Shown here one piece after another: positions 35,501 through 50,500 of a stretch of 64,000 bases of DNA. The position numbers and the translations under genes are program-made. A model generated the notes under the pieces. The model saw only the letters and a list, made by a program, of their open reading frames with translations. It was not told the origin of the DNA and did not search any database. Source of the DNA: Acanthaster planci (lineage: Eukaryota > Echinodermata > Asteroidea > Valvatida > Acanthasteridae); NCBI RefSeq assembly GCF_001949145.1, contig NW_019091618.1:266831-330830 (forward strand). Direction: 5' to 3'. Positions within the stretch are counted from its first letter, which is position 1; each line of letters begins with the position of its first letter.

Positions 35501-38500
35501 CACAATTACAGCATAAACGTATACTTGTGGGGGGGGACATCGGATTGGTCATTATTGTGAAAGTCGACACTGATTCGCAGCTGAAGGCCCGTTCATGTAA
35601 GTATTCTTTCCTTGCACAAACTGTGCTATGGAGAAACATGACTTTCCTTTGAATTTATTCGTTCATCTTTTTGGGGTTGATACCTCTTGGAAAATGGCAA
35701 AATTAATCGTAAGCACCCAGCGGAGTGTTACCCTCTCGCTCATAACATCGTGAGGACTTCTTTCAACCAATATATGAATATACGTCACCCCAACATATTC
35801 ATACAAGTATCTTAACCTTTCAACGATTTTGCCTCGTGTAATATAATGCAAAAGTACACACACTTGTACCAGGTAAAATTCGCTCATATTTAGTTTACAA
35901 AAACGTCATTGAGCTGCGCTTTCTGGCTGTCAAAGCTCTGCTGCACCGCATGTGCAGTAACCAATGGGCTTGGTACCCAGACACAAGGGTATTTTACAGT
36001 TCGTATACGCATTTTCCCTTGTGTGAAAGGTGCCCTGCTAAATATACAGTGGCTTTATACACGTAAGTTTGTACAAAAAACTGTAACATACATGTACCTG
36101 TACATGTACTCTACATGTTTGTGACAATGGAAAAAGTCATTGTACGCCACATACATGTACTGTACATGAAGCTGTTAACTTTTTACCACTTTTTGTAAGC
36201 TTTTGTGAACAGGACAACAACATATCAAAGGTAAAATTGCTGACTGCTATTCTTGGCCACGAAAATGGAAACTTTTATTTTCATGTTTCTGCTTGCATCA
36301 CTGCCTTGAAAATGAAATGAATAAATATCGATAATATTGGTATAATAAAACTGATATATCAATATCAGCCAAAATACGATATTGATGGTGTCTAATAAGG
36401 TACCACATTTGAAAGGTGTTTTTTTTTGAGGGACAGTAAGGACAGCAATCCATATTTGAAAGTTGGAAATATTTAGCAAAGGACATTACTCTCAGACAAT
36501 TTGAGCTGCAGAGGTACATACATGTATCATCACGACTCTGTAAATCAGTACCAAGTTTTCTTTTCAGTCTTGACTTGTTTTTACAGAGTTAAATATTACA
36601 TGTACTTCTTTTATCCTTAGCCATGTACTATCCCTTCAAACAACCCATCCAACCTCACTGCATGCACCCCCAAAATAGAGTTGCTTGTATTGAGATACTG
36701 TACTTGAAGTAATTTTTTTTCCACATATTTTTACTGTTTTTTTTTGCCCTATCTATCCCTTCCCATCCCACATTAGTCCCCTTGCCTTTTGCGTACTTGG
36801 CCAAGTCCTTTCTTCAGTGATACACATGTAAATATTAGTTGCATGGCAATTCTTCTTTCAGAGAGCTTTCACAGGTCAAGATGCAATTCAAGGTTCTCAT
36901 GGTGCATGTATGCATTGTCATGAAAAGAATTGTTGCTTCTTGTTTTGTCTCATGCAGCCTGTGGTATTTTGTGTGTGTACAGGACTATGATGGAGATAAT
37001 CTTCGTGTGGAGCCACTAGGTACAGACCGTACAGGTGCTACGTATTGGTACTTCTATGGCACTCGTCTTTACAAAGAGGATAGACAACTAACTGAAGAAG
37101 AAAGAAAGGCCAAGCACAAACAAAAGTAATCGTACCATTTCATTGATTCCTACAGTTAAAAGAAGGTAGAAACATGCCACAGGAATGCATTTGACAACAT
37201 GGCAAGACATGACAACATGTACCTTGCCAATTGTGGCCAGTGACAGGAAGGATCACAAATCTTTTGTGGATTTTTTTAAATTTTCCTCTGGACCAGCTAC
37301 ATTCTTTCAGTTTTCTTGTCGCATATTTTGGGAGAATTTGTGTTAGTAATTCTGTTTATTGTTCAAAGAGATGTTTTGGGGATTTGTTACGAACACGCAT
37401 GCGCAGTACCCACAATCCTTTGCAAATGCAACTCCGAGCATTCCTTATAGCCTGCAAGCAGCATGTAATTTGTTTTGTCCGTGCAGCACATGCAGTGCTG
37501 GCGATGGCTTTCATTGACCCTTTTGATCTCTGTATGTGCTTACTCCATGTGTATAATAGCTCCATGATCTGAGATAGCACATCAAACCCAACAAACCTGG
37601 AGTGTGACTACATCATGGATGCTGTTTGAGGCTTTGGGGTTTACAGAGATTGTGCAGACATCATGTTGGGAGTAATAATTTTAGAATTTCACATTCTGTC
37701 TTCAGGATGTCACCCAATCTGAAAACTGTTTATGAGTTCATAGATTCTGATACTTGTGTATGGTCAAAGGGATGTGCACAAAGTGATGAAATATTCTTGG
37801 TTCCTGTCACCCAGGCTGCTTGTGTGTACCCAATAAAAATACTTTGTGGGTAAGAGGTTGGCATTTTCTCATAAGAATTAAATTCCAAACCAATTTTGAC
37901 AATATGTGGTACAAATGTCACTTTTTTCTTGCAGGCTAAAAGAAAAGCACAAGCGAAAAAAGGACCGTTTGAAAGCCATTAAAAATATGAAAGAAGCGAG
38001 GAGAAAACAGAAACAGACAGTGAAGAAAGGAAAGAGCAAGGAAGGAGTAAGAGTCAAGAAAAAGAAAAGGAAATCGTCTAAAATAAGGTAGTCAAAAGCA
38101 ATGGGTCAAATCATGTTTGAGAGGTTTAATACAGCTGAGTATAGCAGCATACATGTATGTTGTATGCTGTAGTTACAGCACAGACTAGCCTCAGTCATAG
38201 ATGAAGTAGCAGCAGACTGTGACTGAATGCTACTGAGTGCATGACGTTCACACGCTGTGTCTTCATTGAAGGGACAGTGCTTTGACCCATAAACTAAGCA
38301 ACATGCTCTTGGTGTATGAGCAGCAAAAGTTAATTTGTATGACATGTGGAACACAGAAAGCAGTGGAGAAACCATTCCTTTTGGAAATCATATTTGTAGG
38401 AAACCATATTTGTAGGAAACCATTCCTGTGTGAAACCATTCCTTGGGAAACCATTCTTGTCTATGTGGATAACAGCAGTCCCTGTGTTTCTGCTCCATGT

Positions 38501-41500
38501 TTCAGTAATTAAGTATGATACACACATGTATATTTCATTGTTGTGTTTGCTCTTTTTTGAAGCTGAAATAAACCACGTATTGTAGGCTGAAGGCCGTAAA
38601 GGACAGTACAGCCATGACTGCATGTTTATGCACAAACTATATGATAGGGTGTACATTATACAATTGTTGCCTGCTACATGTATATGTATGTAGGGGTTTT
38701 GGTGTTTTGTACATCTGAGGGGGCAAATGGCATCCAAGGTGAAGCAAGTCAGGCAAATGGACCACATCACAACAGGCAACAACTGTTGTTTTATTATACC
38801 ATGGTAATAGAGTTACTAATGCAAGGGAACAAAAGGAAATACAATGTATATTGTACTGCATCACAAAGCATTTCATTTTGCTGAAATTGTCTTCACCCAT
38901 AAAGTCTCTACTGAATAAATTCAGCTAAATTGAATAATTAGTAGGAGTACCATCTCTTGTCTTGACATTTCTGCAGAAAGTTTCGAATCAAATTTTGTCA
39001 TAGGCAATATCTAAAAGTGCATCATCCCTGTGCCTATGGCAGTGCAGAATTTGGACCTATTGTCTTCACACACACACACAGAATTCTCCGTAGTTTTTCT
39101 TTGTGCTGATGCTGTCCTGCCCAATATCAAATTACTGATCTCATTTTTTGGAATGACAGAAAACTTTTCCTTAAAAAAACTACCTGCTGTCATCCACCAA
39201 CATTATTACAGTGAAGTTGGCCCAACACGAACAAATGTTATGAACAAAAGTTGTGGTCATAGCTAAAATTGTGCCTCATTGTTCCCCACAGCTCAACCTC
39301 TTATACAAAAATAACATAGTACCAGTGCAGCTGTACAGACGGTACAGTGTACCCAGTTTAGACCTGAATCAAGTCGGACTTACGTTGCTCTTCCCCAGTC
39401 GGCCATCCCTTCAGCCTGTACACACTACACAGTTGTTGTACTCTGCCTGGCAGCTCACATAACCCTTAAAAGGCACCCTCATTTGAGGGTCAACACGTCA
39501 TACGTCAGTAAGTCTGACATAAGGGATTTAAGCCAATTGGACCCCACGTCGGTAATATGTAGATATTCCAAAATTGCATATGAAAGACATGATGTATACA
39601 GAATTTCCACCATTCAAAGTAGTCAGACTTGTAGACTCGTTCATTATAATGCAGGTTGAACAACGTAAAAACAAGTCTGGCAATGTGCTTGGCTGTTCCC
39701 ACTTTTGGTAGATGAGCCCATTCGCTGTGCACAAATAGTTGGCAGATTTGTCAAGTCAAGATTTCTGAACTGAACTCATAGTAATAAGTAGACAAGAGGG
39801 CGTGAAGCAAGTAATAGTGCGCGGTCTGGACACATGTATTGTACATGTACGTATCCAAAGCATAAACCAAAACATCACAGAGATCCTGACTTGAGTGAAG
39901 TCTATACCCATTATCACACCAATCCAACATTGTGCAAACAGCACTTTCAACCATGGAAATGATCAAGTTAATAATGTGCATGTATGTACTCCATGGGGTA
40001 CATCACTCATGTACCAAGGCGACCATTGGCCATGATTTCACATTTCAGTTCATGCATGTCTGTGGCATATCATGTGATCAATTCTCCGTCTATAAAATTT
40101 GCAACCTACATGTATTACTAGGGTATAGCAAGTATATTTTGCTTAAATTTAGAATTCTAATTTCAAATTAATTTTTTCATTCAGCGCGTGTGTGCTGATT
40201 AAATTTATCAAATTTGGGTCGTGAGATCTAAACGTTAAGAACAGTGCAATGTCTTGCCTATACATGTAACATACATGTACATGTACCTGCCAACCATTCT
40301 GATTTAATTGGAACTATCCACATTTTAAAGTTTTTAGACCACAAAAGTCGGAACGTTCCAACTTCCATAAAATAAAAAATCCAAAAGGCCCAGCAAAAAA
40401 GGGTGCTGTTTCAGAAGAAAAGGCACTTGTCTACTCCAACATCTTCTCCCCTTCAAAATCCCTTAGCATATCATTTTGGTGTGAATTTTCCGGATTGATT
40501 CCCCCCCCCACAGATTTTCCAGCCTATTAGACTAGTAATTGGTGAAATGCTCTTGATAAACTTCCTTTGTTGAATAATCAGTGAAAAACAGATGACTGCT
40601 TAATCCTGTTTGGTGTGTAGGGGGTCTACCCAATGTAATCATGGGTGGGATCAAGGCCTTACAAATTCCAGGCAGCATTAGTCCTATAATCCCCTAGTAT
40701 CAGTGAAAAAAATAATCCTTGGGGATTACGTTCATGGCAAAATGGTGTGTTGAGGAATTTTTAGAGGAAGACATTCATATTGTTTGCATGTCAAAAGCAG
40801 TTTTTACAGATACATAATTCTATAAATTAGGGGTCCAATTTTGTCATGTTCTGTCACATCAGACATGTGATTTTGTAAGTTCAGAACACATTCTGTAATG
40901 TCCAAGAGTGATGAATTAATGCCAGTTACCTGCCAAACAAATAGAAACAGTTTGAAACCAATTTCAGTGATATTTTCATGTAAAATTACATAAGTCAGAA
41001 GTAACAGGGACTCAAAAACACTTCGGATTCTGAATTTATAGAATGACCCGTGTGTGTACATGGACATGTAAATAGCATCTCTCGTACAGCTGCTTGTTTT
41101 GCCACGGGATTGTAATATGGATGTTTAGATTTCTGACGTTTAGTGTTGGTTTGTATGACATAAATTAATCATTGTTATCTTTAACAACAGTGGTTTTCTG
41201 TTGCCTTTTATTTGCAGTGATGATGAATGCAACAATGAACAGCTCACTGTTCCAAAGCCATCAAACAGCAACAAATATATTCCTAAAGGACGAAAAAGGA
41301 CAAACACAAAGGGTCAGATGGAACCAGTAACCTCGAGTAAACTGCAGAAGGATACGAAGAGCAAAAAACAATTGGACACTAATCAGAGTAGGATGAAATC
41401 TGGAGACAAACCCAAGAAAACAAGTGGAAGAAAACAAAACCTAAAAAAAGAAACACATGAAAGGAAGCAAGAAATAATGTACAAAGAAAATGAAAGAGGT

Positions 41501-44500
41501 AAATTAAAGCGTGAGAGATCAGGGCTGAAGAAACAGAAAGCATCCAAAGCAGAGACTCAGCAAAATGCCAAGAATGCAAGCAACAGTCAACCCTACCTTA
41601 AAAAAGCACCCACCTCCACAAAAGGAGGGAAGAAAACCAATGAAGGAAGCTCATTACAAGTCAGTCCCTGTAAGTCAAGGAAGCGTAAAGTGATCAAGTC
41701 AAAAGCAATAATCAGTGAAAGCGATGATGACAGTGATGATGATCAGCCATTACAAAAATTGGCCAAGAATCAAGTGTCTCACATGGATGTAACCTCAAAA
41801 GTAAAACAAAAGAAGTTGAACAAAAGTCACACAGCATGTAAATACCAGGCAATACCCAAAACAAAAGAGAGAAAAGCAACTAACTCTAGATCAAGAGTCA
41901 AAAGCAAAGGAGATAATACTCAGGAAGAAGCTGACAAAAAACCAAAGAAGCTTTCCAAAGCTACCAAGAAAGTATCTGACATTCCTAGTGGGAGCAGTGA
42001 GGAGGATTTGTCATCTTGTATGAGTATTCCACAGTCAAGTGACACAGAAACTGATAGTGAAGATGATTTGGAACCACCACGCTGGCATTTAGTGTGTCAT
42101 TCACAAGAGGACTGGCAAAGGCTGACAGATTTCTTCAAGAAAAGCAAAGTGAAATGTGAGAAGGAATTGTACAAGACTCTTGCCAATGACTTTCTGCCAG
42201 AAATACACAGTCTGTTTGCAGCTAAGGTAAAGAAATTTCAATAACATTTATTTATTCCCCAAAGTATGTTCCATTTCTCTCTATTAACCACTTGCCGCCA
42301 GGGTTTCCGGTATCGGACATGTATGCTTTATATGCGTGGTCTGGAACTGGGCCTTGTAACAAAAGACCGTACTCGGAACACAAGACCAGGCTACTGGGCA
42401 TTACCAACATTTTTTCACTCTCAATATTGGATAATCCAGCCTTGTTTTGAAACAGTATAGCACGGTTTGGGGCATTTAGTGCGAGCGGATTACCACTGGG
42501 GACAAAAGCACTCCACCACCACAGCGATGAGCCACACAGCACCGCTGCATGCTAATCTGGCCCCTATTGAAAAGAGGTGAACAGTGCACTGTGCCAGGTT
42601 CGTGAATGAAAGAAAGTTACATAACACCGCACTATCTGCGCTGAAATACTTGGGTGTCAATAGATTTTGTCTGTGAGACCGACAGTAATTCGTGTGGGTG
42701 TAAACATCCATTATTTGAAATGATGAATTTTTGAAGAATTTTGAAAACTTAAAATCTTGAAAAAGTCCCGATTATGTGCACTGCATTTTTCAAACCACCC
42801 AGCAGCAAGTGGTTAAAACAAAGTTACACTAAACCCATACAAAAAAGAACATGCTGAAACGTGTATGTGCATGTACATGTATATGCATGTAAAATATTTG
42901 AAGTAGGGGTTTTTAGCTACACTGTGAATTACTTTTATTAAGTAGGGTTGTGTGTAAAATCAGTTTTTTCTTTCACATTTTAAGTGATGAACTTTAAATA
43001 GACTCTGCTCTGTGGCAGCCTACTAAATCAAAGAAAAATGTTGTTCCAGAGGAATGGGACTGCAACAAATAATAGGACATGGACCCAGAATATTTAAGCA
43101 TAGTGATTCCATCAAAATTTATCCTTTTAAGAAACCAAACTCTTTTCCATTAGCATAGCAAGTTTTCCCAATTGCCATCAACCTGTTCTGAAGCATTTAA
43201 AAATGAGAGGGGAAATGTGGAACCTTGGATTTCGAGTTACATGTATATTTGTGTAATCACATAATCAGAGAAAGCTCTTTCATAATTGCTTGCGAGATCT
43301 TCCTAATGGGCACAAAGACACCGGACCATTTATCTCCTGAGCAGCAGGTTGCTAGTGTAATGCTTGCTTCAATTTTCAGAGTTAGTTTTAGTGGATTAGT
43401 CGGGGCAATTCCAACGTGGTATGAAGTGCAATTGGAAAACCATTCATATGAAATTCATAAATGGCAAATTGGGTAAACACAAAAAGAAATTGCAGTAGCA
43501 GTTGCAACCAATCCACTGAGGCTAATAAGGTGTTATCACCAGTCTGAATTTCAGTACATTTGTTTGCACCAATAAAAAAATCATAGATTTTCAGCCTAAA
43601 GGTGTACTAATACATTGTACATCGAGATAAAACATTTTTTGTACTTAAGTAATGTTAAAAAGTTTGTTCAAAATGACTTCTTGAGTTTGATTCTGAGTGC
43701 TTCATAACATATATTTTTGCTTTTGTCACTCCACAAAGGAGAAATACAGGACCTTTTTACATGCAAACACATAAAACTTCCATTGGCATTTCCTAGTCGA
43801 TGGTAATTCTTCGATTTCCCAACAAAAGTACTTGCACATTCCATAACTGTTTTTAAAGGACAAGGTGATCAGGGTTACGTGATTAGAGCCAAGGTCTTGG
43901 CCATTTTCCAACACTTGACTTAGTCTCCATCTTAGGTTTCATCTTTTTTTTCATCTTTTTTTTAACCATCTGACTTTGAAGTTGTTAACAATGTCCTTTT
44001 TACATAGCTTAGTTTCCTTCTTATTTATATATCATAAAACAAAGTCTCATGTCTGCAAAGAAACAAAAGTTTTGACATACATGTTCATTTTGAATTACAT
44101 GTCGTATTCTGAAATAATTACATTACCATCAAATACCATGTTATACATGTGTTGGAAAATATAAATGTTTTGTATAAAAAAAATGCAAAAATTTGGAGCA
44201 TTCGTGTTCAGTGTTGTGCTATAGTGGAGGAAGGACACACAAGGAGTTATAAATCTGGCATTTCAAAGTACTTGATAATCATCGCTGCCTAGTCAGACGA
44301 ATAATAGAAAACATTCCAAAAATGCCCGATTACTGCTTGCAGCTTAGCCAGACACGTTGGGCCAGTAGTATCCTAGCGATACTTATGGTGCGTTGCTTGC
44401 AATTAATAACAACTTATCACAGTGACGTGGAAAGAGCGAGAGAGAAAAAATTCCAAAGTCTTCTGCTTTTATCCTACCCCAAACAGTTGCTAAATATGCA

Positions 44501-47500
44501 AATTTCCTTCGTGCCTGATTCTATTCGCCAAAAACTTAATCAACTGTAGTGAGCCATCTAGACCCATAATGCATAACGGAGAGGCCGCCATGTTTGTCCG
44601 TCTTTTTCTTAGCGCCATCACTAGCGGACATATTTTTTAGACAACTTCAAGTTTCGAGTTTTCTGTTTTTGCTCCACGTTCCTGTGGGACATGTACTTTG
44701 GTCAACTGTAATGTATATTAAACAATAGTTTAAAATATTCAAAATATTAATTGGGTGGGGTCTGCCATTGAATATCCATCCCAAACAGTCCGCTCCCTCT
44801 CATCCTTCCCACCTTTAGCTCTGACAAACATAGCCTTTTTTAAAGTTTTACTATTATACTGTGTTTGAGTTCTGGATCTGTTATTTCATCAGATTCTACC
44901 ATAAGTTTTGATAGCGTTGTCATTCACTTGGTTTATTATGGCAGTAGGGATTATTTTCTCACTTGTAAGATTTGTTTTTCTATACTTAGGAAAAGGCACT
45001 ACGTAAGAAACTTCAAGAATTAGCTCCGAGAAGAGCATCTTCACGCGTTGTTATCATGCAGCTAAAACGGGAAGAGGAGGTAATGTCTGCCATTTTCAGT
45101 ATTCTGGCCTAGACTAGCTTGACTTTTCTTCAGAGTACAGAAAAGGCATTGTTTTTGTTCTGTTTCAGCCAAAACAGCCATTGTTTTGTTAATTTGCAGT
45201 ATAACATGTTCTGTCTCCACACCACCTTGGGCGTTTTTTCAACCCTGATATCCTGACTCCAAACCATTTAGGCTTTTTACATAAAAAGGGACATGACTTC
45301 ATAATGGTGTATCAGATTTTTTTTTTTAAATTCATGTACTTCTCTTTGAAACACCTTTGGTTGCCAAGGTAGATGTGTAAGCTCTTTTGAAAATTTTGTG
45401 ACTTCATGATGACATCAAAATGTTCTTACTTACAAATATACAAAGGCTCCATCTGATTACTTGGAACTAAGTGGGATGATGAAATATTTCTTCCTCATGA
45501 CAAATATGAAGTGATGCTATAATGAAGATATTGTTTAGTTTTTTCATTCATTAAACTATACGGAACAACCATTATAAGAAATATTTTGTGAGGACCCCTG
45601 TGTTTGTTAAAGCGACACTCCAGTGTGATATAAATGTCCCCACACTGAATTTAGAGGTACGGATATCACCTCATATGGGTATTCAGTTTACAAGACACAA
45701 AGATATCGTTGCTAAAACCTCCGTACCTTTGAACATTGCAAAATAAAAAATTGTAGAAATAGCTCATTGTTTTTCTTATGACGAATACAATATTCAACTC
45801 ATCACCTTCTTCTTTAGAACAAAGTTAAGACATAGATGGGTCAACAATGACATCATCACTGATGTCATCATTTGTTACATGACATGCCTTCAAAAGTCCT
45901 ACACATCTCCATAACCATACAAGTATGCCCCACTGGACTGAAACTTGGAACAAACACAATCTGAGATGTGTTATATGTAAAAAAAATAGTTGTGATGCCA
46001 TTCTGATGTGGTCACATGATTTTTTTGCAAAAGTGTGTACTTTTTATTTTAACATTTCTGAACGAAACACTTTTTCTGGCAAAACCTTTTGTAGACTAAT
46101 TAGATGTGTGTGTTTTTTTTTCAATTTTGTGCATCATTTGGAGGGTAATTTCAATTTTTACTTTTGCCTGTCTTATTCTGTTTGACCCTTTGTTCTGTAA
46201 CAGCCTGCTTACTTTTCAACAATTCTGACAGGAACGGTTGAAAGCCATTGAAGAGGCAGAGCTGTCTAGTAGAAGACAGCAGATTGAAGAGGAGAAGAGA
46301 GAGAAGATGAAACTACGTAACAAACTACAACATCGAAATCAAGATGGTAGTTCGTTATCCTGTCTGTTTAAACAAATTCAGTTCAATTGAGTTTCAGTAC
46401 TTGTTGAAAGTTCATGTGTGCAGTCCATACATTGATAAATACTTGCATAAATTTAAATTAAGTAAACCAATCAGTTTTCTCGGCAAAAACCAAACGGCCA
46501 TTACAATTTCCATAATACCTCTACAAAAGTAATTCCCGTGACAATCTTAAGACTGTTTTAGCTTCACACATGAGGAAAAGACACCAAGAGTGAAACACTT
46601 TCCTGTACACATAATCTTTGCTAAAACATTAACATGAATAAAGGTATCTAAAGAGATGATAAAGATAGCACGCTGAAAAGGTCATTTATTTATTGTTTGT
46701 ACATAGCTGAAATGCATTTTTTGCTCAGATGGATTCGGTTTACTCATTTACACATGCTGTTTTTATGCACAAGACAAACTTTTTCGCACTTGGTGAAAGC
46801 TTAATTATGGTGTTCTTTTAGGTTTAAATGTTCAGAATTGTTATATTTGTCACAAAGCTAATGCTTTCATCAAAGTCGAAAACTCTGATGGCAGTTTGCC
46901 GAACATTAGTTTCAAAAATACAAAGAAAAAAAACTCTACTCAAAGTGACACTACTGAACATGGAATTTGGAGAAAAAGTTACATTTGGCACAGTCATAAT
47001 CAAATTTGTTTTAAACATTTGGTGTAGCCAAGTGCATGTGGTAAGATAATTGTTTCTTCGGTACAGCGTTGCACCACGTGGAATTGGAAAGCTGATCGAC
47101 CAATGCAAGTCAATCCATTGCCCATGGTTTCTATTAGTGATGATATGAATTCCAAAGGATATAACAGAATAACTTCATTCCATTAATTCCAGTGATACTG
47201 ATGTTTTATTGCACTTACCACATCACACTTGTATTGGTGCTCTACTTATCCCCCCTCACCACAACAATCTGTTTTCACAGCAATATTTTGTGTCTCCAAC
47301 ATTTAATTTATTATGTACATGTACATCGATAGTCGAATTCAACTTTACTGAGGGATCACACTTAATGTCTTTTCATTGGTTTCCTACCATGTTAATGGAA
47401 CCATAAAATCTGAGTACTAGTTGCAAGAGGTCTATTCATGTATTTTTCCCAAGCAAATAATGAATAGAGAAAAAAGACTGAAGGCATAAAATTAGTGACT

Positions 47501-50500
47501 GATTCCTTATTATTTCAATGTCAGTTTGAAAGGACAAGCAGCACATTCCACAAAATGATGCCACATGTATCTTTGTCCTCCTTTACTGCAAACTGGAAGT
47601 CACATTGCCTCCCGAGTCCCAACCTTGTGTTAAGTCACAAATTTCAGTACATATACAAGCGAGCCCAGCCTACATATATGTCAAGAATGCTGTTGTTGAT
47701 ACCCACGAACAGACAAACAAGGGACTTTGGGTTCATTTTCACATCTCTTGTATTGTCCAATAGACAGCTGTGTTCAGTGTGCTGCTCAACATTCCTTTAC
47801 TTGTTGTCTCTCACCACCCCTTATTTCTACCACCCATTCATCTCACACATCCAATTGCATAAATTTTTTTGGAGCACGTGTGAAGCGTCCATGCAGGAGA
47901 ACACGTGGCAGCTGAACTAGACTCGGTTGGGTCCATTCCATAAGGACCTAAATTTTGGCTGTGCTTTTTTCAGCAATCAGCAATGGAAAATGGATGCTGT
48001 TTGTTAGTTTTTTATTTTGTTGTGTTTTATTTTTCTTTTGGGGGGGGCTGAGATAGATGTTCATCTTCAAAGTTCAAAATGATTTACCGTTATGAGGTAC
48101 AGTTTCTACTCATTAAGAATGTTCAGTTTAGTTTCCTACTGAGTCAATGAGTAAGGAAAGAGACTGGTAATAGAATTCAAGTTGGGTTCACCTGATGAGA
48201 AAAGTCAAATTTAGGTTAGTGCAGTACTCTGGGGATCAGCACACACCTTGTGATGAACATGTGAAAGTGGCAGACATGAAACAAATGAAATCACGGTGAT
48301 ATAAAAAACTGCAAATATTTAATTATATATCTGTTTGGAGAAAATGATACCAACAAGCATAGCTAGAATGCATGTAGATTATATAGTAGTTATAAATCTG
48401 AAATGATTTTTTATTTAATTTTTAATTACTTTTGATTCCTTTAGAGCATTCTGGTGATAAATCATTGAGAACATCACAAATCACCAGCCACCAAAAACGA
48501 ACCAGCTCTAAGCAAGCAAAGAAAACCAAAAGCTTCAATGGTAATATCTATGCAAGATTGCAGCAAGGTAAGTGTATTGCAAAAAAATTGGAGCCAACCT
48601 TGTTAAATGAACTCTGTTCACAGTAAACAACAAAAATTTTGCTTTGTGGTAAAATCATTTCTTTTTTAAATTAATGGCCAGCACGTTGCCTGGACAGTGA
48701 TCTGTTATTTTAAAATCTGGAGTTCTTTGCCCATGTTCTGTGCATGAGCTGCAAGTCCATAATTATTATAATGCTTAGTTATGAAATTAGATGCTAGTCT
48801 ATCATTTCAGATAATGTTGCAACACAATGGCAGGGTATTTTTAAATGTACATATTAATAGTTCGGCGTTATACTGTGCCTGACAAATTCAATGTCTGAAT
48901 CCATTCTGTTAGGTGGAAATATACATTCATTTTTCACAGCTGTCAAGAAAGATAAGGTTTTTTAAGGTTTTAACTATGTGATATTGATTTCATTATCACA
49001 CAAGCACAAGTGGAACACGGAATAATGTAGTGCATCTGTGTCCCGTATGCCATGAGGCCGAAGGCCAAGTGGTGTACAGGACACAGACCCACTACATTAT
49101 TCCTTGATCCACAAGTGCTAGTGTGATAACGAATTTATCTTCGAGCAAACTTGATGCGCTGTAAAGAAAGTAAAGGGCCTATAATATGCGCTTTACCTTT
49201 AACATGGGTATATATCACATTGTTGCTATGGATTGACCAATCAGAACTGAGAATTCAAGTTTGCCTGAAGACAAATTGATTTATCATTGAAATAAATCAT
49301 GTCCTTCAACAACTTTATACATAAATTCTATACTTTGGTTCTCACAAGTGCCTCCTATGGTTAACTGTAGGCACATGTTTTGCGCCTAACCTATATTACC
49401 TATTATACATGCACATGTAGTCTGAAACTATTTAACATGGATGCCTCGTTTAACTCTGGCAGTGTATGACGCAGTCAGCAAACATGAAGATTCCTGGCCT
49501 TTCATGGACCCTGTAGATGAAGCATATGCACCTGCATATTACCAAATTATCATCAAACCAATGTGTCTCAACATCATAGAGAAGAAGATCAAGAAAAAGG
49601 ACTATAAGACAAAAGAGGAAGTAAGTGCCCTCTCTGTAGTTTCGATTGTTGAACTTGAAGTAAATGATACCACCCATTTATGCCTCAAAGTTAGTTTGTT
49701 TTTTCATTGTTTTGTGTGGGTGTGCATGGTGTGCAGGCGTTGCATACATGGTGTGGCCTCTGCACAAAAGAAGTCCACATAATGTAGGGTGCGATGGCAT
49801 TGGGTATGTGTGGGTTTGTGTGGGTTTGTTTTTGCATTCCATTGGGGACCCTGAACAAAGAGTACAATAAGGTCCCAGATTCACCGAGGGTCCCTGATTG
49901 ACAATTGTGTACAAAACATACAGGAGGTCTTCTAAACAAGTATGAACAAAACAGGAACAATAGGGGATCTCCAATTGCAGGCAAACACACACTCATGGGT
50001 GTGTGTGTGGATTTTCTTCCTCAAGCCTTATACAACATTTGATGAAAAGTGTGTATAATACCGTAAAGGTAAGACACCAACTTTAAAAATTGCCCTAAAG
50101 TTTGATTTCAAGATATGTAGAAGATCTGTGCTATATTGTAACCTGACTGTGTAACTCATACATGTAGCTTTATCTCACAGTTTGTTTCATTAACCATAAC
50201 CGCCTAGGCACTTTTGGCTAGGGTGTGTCCTTCAACCTTCAAAATCCTCCAACTGCCCCATGAAAAAATCAGATACAGCCTCAATTCCCCAAACTCCTCC
50301 GATATTTCTTGAATACATGTGTGTTCTTTGAAGGGTGCCCACTGCCTCAACCCTTCTGAATTCTCCAGCAATTCCTCATTATGTTGAGGCAGTATTAATG
50401 GCATCCTGGAGCAGTATGGAAGATTTCACATATAATGTTGGCGAGAATTTATGCATGGCTGAACATGAACAACACAAGGTCAAACCCATAAGACAGTGCA

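Larger units (their letters stand above)
38088..41217. other. CECR2 intron 5
   Basis: Minisatellite 38367-38461 and repeat E copy 2; no coding signal. Confidence 0.6.
42227..44989. other. CECR2 intron 6
   Basis: TTAA MITE (42284-42816) and repeat D copy 2 (44225-44453); otherwise nothing recognised. Confidence 0.6.

Noticed and set aside
49441-49462. Met at 49441 as start of a separate bromodomain protein
   Set aside because: The frame upstream has a TGA, and the acceptor at 49461-49462 keeps phase with CECR2 exon 9.
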